A stretch of DNA of 64,000 bases from Croceivirga sp. (GTDB lineage Bacteria > Bacteroidota > Bacteroidia > Flavobacteriales > Flavobacteriaceae): the NCBI GenBank assembly GCA_028284665.1, contig JANQRG010000035.1, positions 124,001-188,000 on the forward strand, read 5' to 3'. The first letter of the stretch is position 1; each line of letters opens with the position of its first letter. The position numbers were made by a program, and so were the translations under genes. The notes under the pieces are model-generated. The model saw nothing but the letters and a program-made list of their open reading frames with translations. It made no database searches and had not been told where the DNA came from. This document shows positions 15,632-25,258 of the stretch, in pieces.

Positions 15632-16030
15632 ATGAATAAATCGCTTTTATTTGCCCCAGTACTAATTATCAGTCTTTTTGCTTCCTGTAACAATGATGAT
15701 GATGATAATCTCACGCAAGCAGAAGAACGTGCTAATTTGGATGCTCTTTTAGTAGACATCCTGGAAATGGCTTCCAGTATTCCCTGTACTAACGCTGCAG
15801 ATTGGACGTATACAGACTATGGAGATAAAGCCTGTGGCGGTCCTGTGGGCTTTATCGCCTATCCTACCAATATAAATACCGCGCTTTTCCTGGCAAAAGT
15901 TGCAGAACACCGCAGCGCACAAGAAGCGTTCAATGAAAAGTGGGAAGTGTTCAGCGACTGTTCGTTGCCCAGAGTACCCACTGCTATCCGCTGCGAAAAT
16001 GGAGTGCCTGTTTTTGAGTATGGGCAATAA
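15632..16030 (+). CDS. hypothetical lipoprotein
   Basis: Secreted lipoprotein of 132 residues. Signal peptide ends in LFASC (Cys20) followed by NNDDDD, the Asp-rich start typical of surface-exposed lipoproteins in this phylum. The mature domain has several cysteines (IPCTNAADW, KACGGPVGF, FSDCSLP, IRCENG) that could form two disulfides. The central CxxAxDW...GYIAYP-like layout recurs in flavobacterial lipoproteins of unknown role, but I cannot name it. It lies just outside the cassette-like block. Confidence 0.72.
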   Translation: MNKSLLFAPVLIISLFASCNNDDDDNLTQAEERANLDALLVDILEMASSIPCTNAADWTYTDYGDKACGGPVGFIAYPTNINTALFLAKVAEHRSAQEAFNEKWEVFSDCSLPRVPTAIRCENGVPVFEYGQ

Positions 16031-16174
16031 TCACTTGGTACTGATGAAAATACCGGGATGGTATCCGTTAAAATTCCGCTAAATCTTTTCCGGCACATGC
16101 GATTTTTGTGAACTTTTGGGAAAATCGTACACCCTTGTTACCGTGTACCCTACTACATCTCCTAAAAAGAACGT

Positions 16175-16657
16175 ATGAAAATAGCATGTGCCACCACTTA
16201 CCAGTACGTAATCCTCTTTGTGGTTGTAGCCCTCCTACCGCTCTGCAGCTCGGCACAAATGGAACCGATTAAAGAGGAAATTCTAAAGCACGGTGCAGTA
16301 ATTCGCAAAGCCTTTGCCGAAGGAGATGTTGAAAGGATAAAAGCGTTACATCACCCGGAGGTCGTCAAAGCACTGGGGTATAACGACTTAAAGACAGGAC
16401 GCGATGAAGTGATCGAAGGAATAGCGGAAACCCTTGAAAACTTCGATTTGGAATTTGTAGCGAACGATGTAGAGAGTATTTTGATTCGGGATGATATTGC
16501 TATTGAACAAACCAAATTCACTATTAAGGGAACCTCCAAAACCAAGGCTGAGACCTTCTTATTTAGTGGCCGTACCATGGTCACTTATGTAAAGTATGAT
16601 GCCAGTCCGACAGGATGGGCCACCATTCGGGAAATTATACAGGTCGCAACAGACTAA
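16175..16657 (+). CDS. secreted NTF2-like (SnoaL/DUF4440-type) protein
   Basis: Exported protein of 160 residues: signal peptide to about residue 28 (LPLCSSAQ), then a single NTF2-like cone-shaped fold. Visible are the first helix IRKAFAEGDVERIKALHHPEVV, GRDEVIEGIAETLENF, and alternating beta strands ending in VTYVKYDASPTGWATIREI. Members include isomerases, cyclases and ligand-binding proteins; the layout fits SnoaL or DUF4440. Catalytic residues cannot be assigned. The next gene has a related C-terminal fold. Confidence 0.72.
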   Translation: MKIACATTYQYVILFVVVALLPLCSSAQMEPIKEEILKHGAVIRKAFAEGDVERIKALHHPEVVKALGYNDLKTGRDEVIEGIAETLENFDLEFVANDVESILIRDDIAIEQTKFTIKGTSKTKAETFLFSGRTMVTYVKYDASPTGWATIREIIQVATD

Positions 16658-16741
16658 ATGGACGTTTTACCTCAAACTTTTCTTATTTTAAACAGCGCCT
16701 TTATCCAAAACGATAAACCCTAACCACTAAACCCAACAACC

Positions 16742-17425
16742 ATGCGTTTACTTACACTTCTTCTTTGCTTAGCTTGTGCTACCCATAACGCCCAAACGAC
16801 TCCTGGCACACATGATGCCATTTCCTATGGCGCTATCGCTGTTAAGATACTGGAAGATGACACCGTATTATCAGGGAAGGACGAGATCGTCCAGTTTTAT
16901 CAAAGCCATCCGCTCCCGTTGGAAGCTGTTGAGACACTCTTCCGTGTTGCGGCGAACAAACAATTTCAATACGAGATCGGTGCTTTTATATCCGAAGGAG
17001 AGCCTTACAAGCAAGTGATCATTACCGATACCGAAAATGCGAATACCCGGGTGTTTGAGTTTATCGCAAGAGCCGGTGCAGATAAGGATTTCAGCGCTGC
17101 TATTGATCGCCGAAGAGCCCAATGGATCGCACTATGTAACCAACACAATGCTCAGAATCTTATAAATACCCTGTATGCGGAAAATACGATCTACTATAAC
17201 CATAGACCCGTGGTGAAGACCCGAGAGGCGCTTATCCCGGTATATCAATACATGAATAACCCGCAATATTCCTTACAATTAAGCCCATTGCATGTAGAGC
17301 ACGTCAACGATACCATGGTTTTTGAAATAGGTCAATGTTCGGGCTCCTACAACGGAAAATACATCCTGATCTGGGAAAAAGCAGAGGATGGCGAATGGTA
17401 TGTGAAGATCGATTCGAACATTTAG
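16742..17425 (+). CDS. secreted protein with one or two NTF2-like domains
   Basis: Exported protein of 227 residues with a signal peptide of about 18 residues (LCLACATHNAQ). The C-terminal half (about 115-227: RRAQWIALCNQHNAQNLINT, YNHRPVVKTREALIPVYQYM, ILIWEKAEDGEWYVKID) has the helix-strand order of DUF4440/NTF2-like domains. The first half (GKDEIVQFYQSHPL and following strands) looks like a worn copy of the same fold. It is next to another NTF2-like gene, so a local duplication is possible. Function unknown. Confidence 0.68.
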   Translation: MRLLTLLLCLACATHNAQTTPGTHDAISYGAIAVKILEDDTVLSGKDEIVQFYQSHPLPLEAVETLFRVAANKQFQYEIGAFISEGEPYKQVIITDTENANTRVFEFIARAGADKDFSAAIDRRRAQWIALCNQHNAQNLINTLYAENTIYYNHRPVVKTREALIPVYQYMNNPQYSLQLSPLHVEHVNDTMVFEIGQCSGSYNGKYILIWEKAEDGEWYVKIDSNI

Positions 17426-17600
17426 AAGTAGCACAAAGCGCTATGAATTACTCATTTGAAATCTTAAATGGCAGGTAATACATCGCGTTAGCTTACCCCA
17501 CTTACTTTTCTTATTTTTAGTACCAGTAACTAATAACAACTCCAAATGTAGCCATCAGGTTACTGAGGACCTTTAATACGTCCAATTTAAAGACAAAACC

Positions 17601-20600
17601 ATGATCCATCACTTTTCCCGCTTGCTATTGCTCCTGGGCATAGCTATAAGTTACATTTCCCTGAGCGCTCAGAACACCCTGGACACTCGACTAATGCATA
17701 CGCCTGCCGTTAGTCAAAACCATATTGCTTTTATCTATGCCGAAGACTTATGGATCGCGGATAAGGATGGCCGCAATCCCAGAAGGCTAACTATTGACGA
17801 AGGAGTGGAATCCGATCCGGTATTTTCACCTGATGGCAGCACCATTGCCTTTAGCGCCCAATACGATGGTAACCGGGATATATTTATCGTCCCGACAACG
17901 GGGGGTATCCCCAAACGCCTAACCTGGCACCCTAGCTGGGATATCGCTTTAGGTTTTACCCCGGATGGTTCTGAGGTGCTGTTTAGTTCCCCACGTACCA
18001 CTTTTACAAACAGATATTCCAAGTTATACACCGTGAAGACCAGTGGTGGTCAACCCACGGAACTGCCTATTCCTACAGGGTTCAAAGGCACCTACTCCCC
18101 GGACGGGAAGTACCTGGCCTATGTGCCCAATTATGAGGTGTTTAACCAATGGAAGCATTACCGCGGGGGTACGCTGGGTCGCATTTGGATCATGGACCTT
18201 TCCACCAATGAGGTGGTGGAAATTCCAAAACCCGCCGGAGGAAGCAACGAAGCAGACCCGGAATGGGTGGGGAACAAAGTGTATTTCCGAAGTGATCGCG
18301 ATGGGGAATTCAACCTCTTTTCCTATGATATCGACACCAAAGCCATTGAAAAGCATACCCACAATGCTGATTTCGGGGTGATGAGTTTGAGCGGTAACGG
18401 GAATACCCTGGTGTATGAGTACGCGGGATATATTTACCGGCACGATCCCGGTACCGGTAGTAACACCAAAATTACCGTGGGCATCGCTACGGACCTGTTG
18501 GAATTACGGTCCCGTTATGTTTCCGGAGACCGCTACATGCGCCATGCCTCGGTATCGCCCTCGGCGGCCCGTGTGGCAATCGATTTTAGAGGTGAGATAG
18601 TTACTATTCCTGAAAAGAAAGGTGATGTCGTCAACCATACCCAATCCCCGGATGTACATGAAAAGTATCCTGCCTGGTCCCCGGATGGAAAGAAAATAGC
18701 CTATTTCTCTGACGCATCAGGAGAATATGCGCTACACCTAAAAACGTTAGAAAATGGGAACATTAAAAAGATCCCATTGAAGGGTGCAGGATTTTATGCC
18801 TACATCCACTGGTCTCCGGACAGCAAACATGTGGCTTTTGTGGACAATAGCAGAACTTTGTATTGCACAACGATACAGACAGGAACCACCACCAAAATAG
18901 CTGCGGATGAATTGTACTATCCCGGAGTGTTCCGGGAGCTATTTGGCTCCTGGTCCAAAGATTCCAGGTGGATCAGCTACACCGTAATCACCGAAACTAA
19001 TTTCGAGCAGGCCTTTGCGTATAGCCTGGATCAGAAAAAATCCTATGCCCTTAGTGATGGTCTATCCAATGTTACCGAACCCATTTTTGACGCCAGTGGC
19101 AAATACCTGTATATGCTGGCCTCGACAGATGCTGGCCCTGTGGTCAACTGGTTTGATCAGTCCAGCATAGACATGGCAACAAGCAATACTATTTATCTGA
19201 TCACCTTGCAAAAAGATCAGCTTTCTCCTCTGGTCAAACAGAATGATTTGGAGCTGGGCAGCACCGACGAGGCTAAAAAAGAAGCAGAACCCGACAAGAA
19301 AAAAGGAAAGGGAAAAGAAAAAGAAGATGAAGATGAAGCCATTCGTATCGACTGGGATGGCATATTTAATCGCATCATTGATCTCCCGGTGGACGAAGGA
19401 ATGTATTCCAATTTAGCCAGTCCGGAGGAAGGTAAAGTGTATTACATCTCTAGAAAACCGAATAGCGGGTTCTTCGACCCACAATCCTTAATGTTATATG
19501 ATCTAAAAGAGCGGGAAGAAAAAGAGGTTATGTCCGCCAATGCATTTGAAATTGCAGCAAATGGCAAAAAAATGCTGTTTCGGAAGGGCCGCGCCTGGGG
19601 CATTACCGAAGTAGGAAAAAAACCGGAGAATGGCATGCTCAACACCAAAGCGATTCAAGTAAAGATTGACCCGCCTCTGGAATGGGCTAACATCTTCAAC
19701 GAGGTCTGGCGCGTGAACCGGGATTACTTCTATGATCCGGGAATGCACGGGGCAGATTGGAACGCTATGAAGGAGAAGTACAGTGTTTTCCTTTCGGATA
19801 TTTCCTGCCGTAGTGACCTCTACCGGGTAATGCAATGGATGTGTAGCGAATTAGCGGTCGGGCATCACCGGTTTTCCGGTAGAGGGGATCGCTTAAATAC
19901 CCCGGACCGGGTACCCGGAGGGCTCTTAGGGGCTGACTATACCGTAAATAATGGAAGGTATCAAATTACCAAGATCTACGGAGGACTCAATTGGAATCCC
20001 GGTTTGCGTTCTCCGCTTACAGAACCCGGTGTAAATGTAAATGAAGGGGATTATTTAATTGCAGTAAACGGCAATCCGGTCGATGGGGATCAAAACTTGT
20101 ATGCCTTTTTCGAAAGCACCGCAGATAAAATTGTGGAACTCACGGTGAGTACCAATGCAGACGGATCAAATGCGCGTAAGGCAAAGGTGGTTCCTGTTGC
20201 AAACGAACGATCGCTAAGAAATCGTGACTGGGTAGAAGGGAATATTACAAAAGTAAATGAAGCTACCGACGGCCAGGTAGCCTATGTATATGTCCCAAAC
20301 ACAGCCACAGCCGGTCACGAATATTTTAAACGCTATTTTTTTCCACAGGTGAACAAAAAAGCGGTAATTATCGACGAAAGGTTCAACGGCGGTGGACTAC
20401 TGGCAGATTACTATATCGATCACCTTAAAAAGCCCTATCAGTCTTCCTGGAACTTCCGTTACGGCAAAGATCTGCGTGCGCCCAGTGGTTCTATCCAGGG
20501 CCCGAAAGTGATGCTGATTGATGAGAACGCCGGCTCCGGAGGTGATTACCTTCCCTGGATGTTTCGACGGTTTGGCCTGGGCAAACTCATCGGAAAGCGT

Positions 20601-20876
20601 ACATGGGGCGGTTTGGTTGGCATATTAGGATTCCCTGAGTTTATTGATGGCGGCTCTGTAACAGCTCCCAATATCGCCTATTACAACGAAGACGGCTTCC
20701 GTATCGAAAATGAAGGTGTAGCTCCGGATATTGAAGTGGAACAATGGCCTAAAGAAGTGATGCAAGGTAGGGATCCACAATTGGAAAAAGCCATTGAAGT
20801 TATCCTGGAGGAACTTAAGAATACGCCTTCAGTATATCCTCCACTACCGGATTATCCGGTACGAGTAAAACAATAA
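17601..20876 (+). CDS. Tricorn-like S41 family peptidase with beta-propeller and PDZ domains
   Basis: Large exported peptidase of 1091 residues, matching Tricorn protease homologues that degrade oligopeptides. A signal peptide (to about residue 23, SLSAQ) is followed by repeated WD40/TolB-like blades (SPDGSTIAFSAQYDGNRDIF, WSPDGKKIAYFSDASGEYAL) to about residue 540. Next comes a Lys/Glu/Asp-rich linker (about 553-585), a helical N-terminal C1-type domain with His755/His756 in AVGHHRFSG, a PDZ domain (about 800-880) and the C2 core with nucleophile Ser979 in NAGSGGDY and a C-terminal acidic site in RIENEGVAPDIE. Periplasmic location inferred from the signal peptide. Confidence 0.92.
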   Translation: MIHHFSRLLLLLGIAISYISLSAQNTLDTRLMHTPAVSQNHIAFIYAEDLWIADKDGRNPRRLTIDEGVESDPVFSPDGSTIAFSAQYDGNRDIFIVPTTGGIPKRLTWHPSWDIALGFTPDGSEVLFSSPRTTFTNRYSKLYTVKTSGGQPTELPIPTGFKGTYSPDGKYLAYVPNYEVFNQWKHYRGGTLGRIWIMDLSTNEVVEIPKPAGGSNEADPEWVGNKVYFRSDRDGEFNLFSYDIDTKAIEKHTHNADFGVMSLSGNGNTLVYEYAGYIYRHDPGTGSNTKITVGIATDLLELRSRYVSGDRYMRHASVSPSAARVAIDFRGEIVTIPEKKGDVVNHTQSPDVHEKYPAWSPDGKKIAYFSDASGEYALHLKTLENGNIKKIPLKGAGFYAYIHWSPDSKHVAFVDNSRTLYCTTIQTGTTTKIAADELYYPGVFRELFGSWSKDSRWISYTVITETNFEQAFAYSLDQKKSYALSDGLSNVTEPIFDASGKYLYMLASTDAGPVVNWFDQSSIDMATSNTIYLITLQKDQLSPLVKQNDLELGSTDEAKKEAEPDKKKGKGKEKEDEDEAIRIDWDGIFNRIIDLPVDEGMYSNLASPEEGKVYYISRKPNSGFFDPQSLMLYDLKEREEKEVMSANAFEIAANGKKMLFRKGRAWGITEVGKKPENGMLNTKAIQVKIDPPLEWANIFNEVWRVNRDYFYDPGMHGADWNAMKEKYSVFLSDISCRSDLYRVMQWMCSELAVGHHRFSGRGDRLNTPDRVPGGLLGADYTVNNGRYQITKIYGGLNWNPGLRSPLTEPGVNVNEGDYLIAVNGNPVDGDQNLYAFFESTADKIVELTVSTNADGSNARKAKVVPVANERSLRNRDWVEGNITKVNEATDGQVAYVYVPNTATAGHEYFKRYFFPQVNKKAVIIDERFNGGGLLADYYIDHLKKPYQSSWNFRYGKDLRAPSGSIQGPKVMLIDENAGSGGDYLPWMFRRFGLGKLIGKRTWGGLVGILGFPEFIDGGSVTAPNIAYYNEDGFRIENEGVAPDIEVEQWPKEVMQGRDPQLEKAIEVILEELKNTPSVYPPLPDYPVRVKQ

Positions 20877-20994
20877 CAAAGGGCTGAAAATGATGATCCG
20901 CTTGATTAGCATATTTTTTATGGGTATTTAGGAATTCAGGGGCCTATTGTTGGGCAAAGTCTTCAGATACCATCACTGGCACCCTAACAAAACC

Positions 20995-21729
20995 ATGAAC
21001 GACAGCACAAAAAAGGAAAACCTAATCTGGCAGGTACGCAAAGCCCTCAAGGAAAAGGTAGATCCAAAAACCCGGGACACTTCCCATCGCTTTTTTAAAC
21101 AAGGAGAAGAAGCACGCGTTTACGGCGTAAAAACGGCAGAGGTACGCAAGATCGGGAAAGCCTTCTTTTCCCAGATTAAAACCTCCCCAAAAGAAGTGAT
21201 CTTTGACTTTTGTGAAGCTTTGTGGCAATCGAACTACCTTGAGGAAGCGGTTGTCGCCTGTATCTGGTCAGAGGCCCTTGCCAAGCGGTATACCCCTTCC
21301 GATTTTACAACTTTAGAGCGTTGGGTGAAAACTTACGTCGACAATTGGGTGGCTTGCGATACGTTATGTAATCATACTATTGGTAATTTTATCATGAAGT
21401 ATCCGGACTATGTAGCCGAATTGAAGTTATGGGCCAAATCGTCCAACCGTTGGGTAAAACGGGCGGCAGCAGTAAGTTTAATCCTACCGGCTCGAAAAGG
21501 TTGGTTTCTTAAGGAAATTTTCGAAATTGCAGATACATTATTGCTGGACAAGGACGATATGGTGCAAAAAGGCTATGGTTGGTTGCTGAAATCGGCAAGT
21601 CAGGCACATCAACAAGAAGTGTTTGAGTATGTTATGACAAATAAAACCGAGATGCCGCGGACCGCTTTGCGGTATGCTATAGAGAAGATGCCAACCGGGA
21701 TGCGAAAAGAACTAATGAGAAAAGTGTAA
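20995..21729 (+). CDS. AlkD-like DNA alkylation repair protein
   Basis: Cytoplasmic all-alpha protein of 244 residues built from HEAT-like repeats, as in AlkC/AlkD glycosylases that excise N3- and N7-alkylpurines. Family-like segments include KVDPKTRDTSHRFFKQGEEA near the N terminus, YGVKTAEVRKIGK, WVACDTLCNHTIG (about 120-132) with the Trp and Asp typical of the DNA-binding groove, SSNRWVKRAAAVSLI, and DMVQKGYGWLLKSAS. ATG 20995 gives the usual N terminus; an open frame 16 codons longer has no similarity. Monocistronic in appearance. Confidence 0.87.
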   Translation: MNDSTKKENLIWQVRKALKEKVDPKTRDTSHRFFKQGEEARVYGVKTAEVRKIGKAFFSQIKTSPKEVIFDFCEALWQSNYLEEAVVACIWSEALAKRYTPSDFTTLERWVKTYVDNWVACDTLCNHTIGNFIMKYPDYVAELKLWAKSSNRWVKRAAAVSLILPARKGWFLKEIFEIADTLLLDKDDMVQKGYGWLLKSASQAHQQEVFEYVMTNKTEMPRTALRYAIEKMPTGMRKELMRKV

Positions 21730-21769
21730 AAAACCGCCGGACCAAACAATACAAAATCCTGACCTAATC

Positions 21770-22159
21770 ATGCTAAAAAAGCTACTTACCCTGATTGTAG
21801 TGGTTGCCCTTGGCAACAGTTGCGGTTCCGACGATGATACCCCCGCAACCTTACAGGAAGTACAATACGAAGTGCTTGCGTTTGAATTTATCCCTGACAC
21901 TGGTAACAATACCAACAGACTATCGTACGAGATTCGGTTTACCAACCCAAATGCGGTTACCATCACCGGCTGGTATCAGGTATCAACAACCAATGGCGGA
22001 TTAACTAATGTTCGAGTGTTTAGAAACGATGTCTCTTGCACCACCTTAGCAGCCAACTCAAGTTGTACCTTTACCCATGAAGAAGAGGCATCCCTGGATA
22101 ACGGATTTATTCCTTCCCGGGAACTGGTAGATGTATCCTATTTCCTAAGTCTTGACTAA
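21770..22159 (+). CDS. hypothetical lipoprotein with Ig-like beta fold
   Basis: Lipoprotein of 129 residues: signal peptide with lipobox GNSC (Cys18), then GSDDDTP. The mature part alternates short strands (VQYEVLAFEFIPDTG, LSYEIRFTNPNAVTITGWYQV, CTTLAANSSCTFTHEEE) and has one likely disulfide (two Cys about 12 residues apart), suggesting an immunoglobulin-like domain. No named family recognised. Surface or periplasmic location is inferred. Confidence 0.7.
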   Translation: MLKKLLTLIVVVALGNSCGSDDDTPATLQEVQYEVLAFEFIPDTGNNTNRLSYEIRFTNPNAVTITGWYQVSTTNGGLTNVRVFRNDVSCTTLAANSSCTFTHEEEASLDNGFIPSRELVDVSYFLSLD

Positions 22160-22189
22160 ATTCTTTTAAAAAAAGCGCAACGAAGTACA

Positions 22190-22516
22190 ATGGCCTCAGA
22201 TCAAAATTTTGTCGACTTTGTCGTAGAACAACTGCAGCCTGCAGGAGCAGTCCTAGCAAAAAAAATGTTTGGCGAATACGGCTTGTATGCCGATGGTACT
22301 TTTTTCGGAGTGATCTGTGACAATAAACTTTTTGTAAAACCCACCGAGGCGGGACGCAAATACATTGGCCAGGTGGTAGAAGCGCCACCCTACCCAGGAG
22401 CTAAAGACAGTTTCCTTATTGAAGATAAGATCGAGGATAGTGCGTGGCTAAGTGAATTGGTACGGATCACCGTTGTGGCACTACCCCCACCCAAATCCAA
22501 AAAGAAGAAAAAATAA
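22190..22516 (+). CDS. TfoX/Sxy N-terminal domain protein
   Basis: Cytoplasmic protein of 108 residues consisting of the TfoX_N domain only. Typical are the start DQNFVDFVVEQLQPAGAVLA, the conserved KKMFGEYGLYADGTFFGVI (about 25-43) and DNKLFVKPTEAGRKYI. In gamma-proteobacteria TfoX/Sxy controls competence, but stand-alone N domains are widespread and of unknown role. The C terminus ends in a run of lysines. It lacks the TfoX C-terminal HhH part. Confidence 0.85.
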   Translation: MASDQNFVDFVVEQLQPAGAVLAKKMFGEYGLYADGTFFGVICDNKLFVKPTEAGRKYIGQVVEAPPYPGAKDSFLIEDKIEDSAWLSELVRITVVALPPPKSKKKKK

Positions 22517-22662
22517 GGTAGTAATCCCTGTTTTTTGGATCAAAATCTCCCCAAACCGCATCAGGGACCTGCCATAGCACTTTTCTATTAGATAGGTAGT
22601 TAAATACAGATGGAAAAAAAGTACCTTTAAAACAACCCTTTAGCATCCCTTTGTTTCAGCGT

Positions 22663-23589
22663 ATGAAAGCAGTGATCTACAAAAAATACGGTCCTCCGGA
22701 AGTAGTACAACAGGTAGAACTTCCGGTACCGAAACCCAAAGACCAGGAAATTTTGGTTAAGATCTATGCCGCCACAATAACCGCTGGGGATGCCCGACTC
22801 CGCGCTTCGGATTTTCCTCTACTGTTTTGGCTACCTGCCCGAATCATATTTGGGCTTTTTACGCCCAGGAAGAAAATCCTGGGGCATGAGTTTGCCGGGG
22901 TGGTGGAAACGACGGGAAAAAGTGTCTCCAAATTCCAAGTAGGCGACGCGGTTTTTGGTACTACTACAATGTTGGCTTCCGGATCACATGCGGAATATAT
23001 TTGCGTCCCGGAACAATGGAAACAGGGGGTGGTAGCACATAAACCCGATAATCTCAGTTTCAAAGAAGCGGCAGCGCTTCCTGTTGGCGGGATGACCGCT
23101 TTGTATCTTTTGGAAAAGGCCAACCTTGGCCCGGGACAAAAAGTATTGGTATATGGGGCTTCAGGAAGTGTGGGAAGTTATGCCGTACAACTGGCCAAGC
23201 ATTTGGGGGCTTCGGTTACCGGCGTCTGCAGTACCCGAAATCTGGACATGGTAAATTCCCTTGGGGCAGATGCAGTGCTAGACTATACTAAAGAAGATTA
23301 CACCCGGCTTTCTGAAAAATTTGATGTTGTCTTTGATGCCGTGGGAAAGACAACTCGTTCAAATGCAAAAACGGTACTTAAGAGAGGAGGAGCATTTGTA
23401 ACTGTCAACACCATGACGCATGAAAAAACAGAACACCTAGTCAAGCTGAAGGACCTAGCCTGGCAAGGCCTTTTACGCCCTTATATTGATCGTACCTATC
23501 CCCTTGACGAGCTAGCAGCAGCCCATACCTATGTGGACCAGGGGCACAAACGGGGGAATGTCGTCATCGAAATAACCACCCATGTATAA
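22663..23589 (+). CDS. zinc-free MDR alcohol dehydrogenase/quinone oxidoreductase
   Basis: NAD(P)H-dependent reductase of the medium-chain dehydrogenase superfamily, quinone oxidoreductase branch, 308 residues. The GroES-like N domain (KAVIYKKYGPPEVVQQVELP, HEFAGVVETTGKSV) is followed by a Rossmann domain with GASGSVGSYAVQLAKHLGA (about 155-173). Structural and catalytic zinc ligands are absent, as usual for this branch. ATG 22663 gives the normal N terminus; TTG 22651 adds four residues. Substrate not predictable; quinones, enones or NADPH-linked carbonyls are typical. Confidence 0.88.
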   Translation: MKAVIYKKYGPPEVVQQVELPVPKPKDQEILVKIYAATITAGDARLRASDFPLLFWLPARIIFGLFTPRKKILGHEFAGVVETTGKSVSKFQVGDAVFGTTTMLASGSHAEYICVPEQWKQGVVAHKPDNLSFKEAAALPVGGMTALYLLEKANLGPGQKVLVYGASGSVGSYAVQLAKHLGASVTGVCSTRNLDMVNSLGADAVLDYTKEDYTRLSEKFDVVFDAVGKTTRSNAKTVLKRGGAFVTVNTMTHEKTEHLVKLKDLAWQGLLRPYIDRTYPLDELAAAHTYVDQGHKRGNVVIEITTHV

Positions 23590-23610
23590 CGCTTACACCC
23601 TATACGATCG

Positions 23611-24249
23611 ATGAACCCTAAAGTGGATATTTATTTGATTGACGGTTGTGGGCGCTGCGAATATTACAAGACACCAAAGTGCAAAGTGCATAGCTGGCAA
23701 GGGGAGCTCCGGGAGTTACGACGCATTGTACTGGATTGCGGTTTGCAGGAAGACTACAAATGGTCCCAACCCTGTTACACGCTAAATGCCAAAAATGTAT
23801 TGATCGTTACTGCACTTCGGGACTACGCCGCCCTGGCCTTTTTTAAAGGCACCCTACTCAAGGATACCCATGGCTTGTTGGTAGCCCCGGGGGAGCGCAG
23901 CCAGGCGGCCCGACAACTGCGATTTACCGATATCCAAACGATACGAGAAAAGGAAGTTATGATCAAAACCTACATTCATCAGGCTATTGAAGTAGAAAAA
24001 GCCGGTCTCCAGGTGCAATTCAAAAAGAACCGGGAACCGCTCCCCGAAGAGCTGATACAACAATTTGAAAAAGATCCGGAACTCAAAGCCGCATTCAATG
24101 CCTTAACGCCAGGCAAACAGCGGGGATATCTGATCCACTTTTCCCAACCCAAACAATCCGTCACCCGGGTTTCCCGCATAGAAAAATGTATCCCTAAGAT
24201 CCTGAAAGGAGAGGGCATGCACGATAAGTATACATCCCGTAAGCGATAA
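23611..24249 (+). CDS. DUF1801/YdeI-OmpD-associated family protein
   Basis: Cytoplasmic protein of 212 residues. The N-terminal part carries the DUF1801-like pattern (LREL-RRIVLDCGLQEDYKW, QPCYTLNAKNVLIVTALRDY, AALAFFKGTLLKD). The C-terminal part has the YdeI motif PLPEELIQQFEKDPELKAAF followed by ALTPGKQRGYLIHFSQPKQS, a bacteriocin-protection (OmdA-like) signature. Unusually the N terminus has three cysteines (GCGRCEYYKTPKC) that could bind a metal. It begins 21 nt after the oxidoreductase stop and may be co-transcribed. Role unknown. Confidence 0.84.
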   Translation: MNPKVDIYLIDGCGRCEYYKTPKCKVHSWQGELRELRRIVLDCGLQEDYKWSQPCYTLNAKNVLIVTALRDYAALAFFKGTLLKDTHGLLVAPGERSQAARQLRFTDIQTIREKEVMIKTYIHQAIEVEKAGLQVQFKKNREPLPEELIQQFEKDPELKAAFNALTPGKQRGYLIHFSQPKQSVTRVSRIEKCIPKILKGEGMHDKYTSRKR

Positions 24250-24274
24250 CGTAATGGACACAAAACAACATACT

Positions 24275-25204
24275 ATGACTCCCTACAAGCAACTCTGTTT
24301 TCTGCTATTTTTACCGGTAATAGCTATTGGACAATTGGAAAATGTAAGCTCACAATTAGAGATTTATGATCTTTACACGCAAAGTCGGACAGTAATACAT
24401 CAGGAAGACGATCATTTTGAAGCGCCCAACTGGAGTCGGGATGGCACATATTTGGTGATCAATAGCCGGGGGAAATTGTATCGGTATGATCTGGAAACTG
24501 GGGTTAAAACCCGTATTAATACGGACTTTGCTGACAAATTAAACAATGATCACGGGATCTCACCGGATGGCACTCAACTCGTTATCAGTCATCATGACCA
24601 GACAGGAACACCCTACGGGCAAAGGGATTTCAGGTCCTCTCGCATCTATATCCTTCCGGTCGGAGGGGGGACGCCCACAGCTGTTACACCAAAGACACCT
24701 TCCTTTTGGCATGGATGGTCTCCGGACGGCATTACCCTGGTCTATACCGCATTACGCGATGACAATTTCGATATCTATGCGATTCCGATTACCGGAGGCG
24801 AAGAAGTTCGTTTAACGGAACATCCCGGCCTGGATGATGGTCCTGAATTCTCTGCGGATGGCACCCATATTTTTTACAATTCCATGCAATCCGGTAAAAT
24901 GGAATTGTGGCGCATGCGTTCGGATGGAAGTGAAAAAACACAACTAACCAACGATTCGTATTCCAACTGGTTTCCCCATCCTTCCCCTGATGGAAGATAT
25001 CTGGTGTATATTGCTTATCTGGAAGATCAGGGCAGTGCTCATCCTGCTATGAAGCAGGTGGCCCTAAGGCTTATGGATCTTCAAGACAATTCCATCACCA
25101 CTTTATGTGAATTCACGGGAGGCCAGGGTACGATCAATGTCCCTTCCTGGGCACCAGACAGCAAAAGATTCGCCTTCGTTTCCTATAACTATATCAAAAA
25201 ATAG
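24275..25204 (+). CDS. secreted TolB-like beta-propeller protein
   Basis: Exported protein of about 309 residues from ATG 24275 (an ATG seven codons upstream is possible). A signal peptide to about residue 20 (VIAIGQ) is followed by repeated TolB/WD40-like blades: APNWSRDGTYLVINSRGKLY, GISPDGTQLVISHHDQTG, HGWSPDGITLVYTALRDDNF, DGPEFSADGTHIFYNSMQSG, and PHPSPDGRYLVYIAYL. No peptidase domain follows, so it is a propeller only and may be a binding or scaffold protein. Next to it lies the MITE-like element. Confidence 0.82.
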   Translation: MTPYKQLCFLLFLPVIAIGQLENVSSQLEIYDLYTQSRTVIHQEDDHFEAPNWSRDGTYLVINSRGKLYRYDLETGVKTRINTDFADKLNNDHGISPDGTQLVISHHDQTGTPYGQRDFRSSRIYILPVGGGTPTAVTPKTPSFWHGWSPDGITLVYTALRDDNFDIYAIPITGGEEVRLTEHPGLDDGPEFSADGTHIFYNSMQSGKMELWRMRSDGSEKTQLTNDSYSNWFPHPSPDGRYLVYIAYLEDQGSAHPAMKQVALRLMDLQDNSITTLCEFTGGQGTINVPSWAPDSKRFAFVSYNYIKK

Positions 25205-25258
25205 CCGTCCCCGATCTTTTAGGACTCCTTTGCCAAAGCTGTGCACTAATTTTACCAT

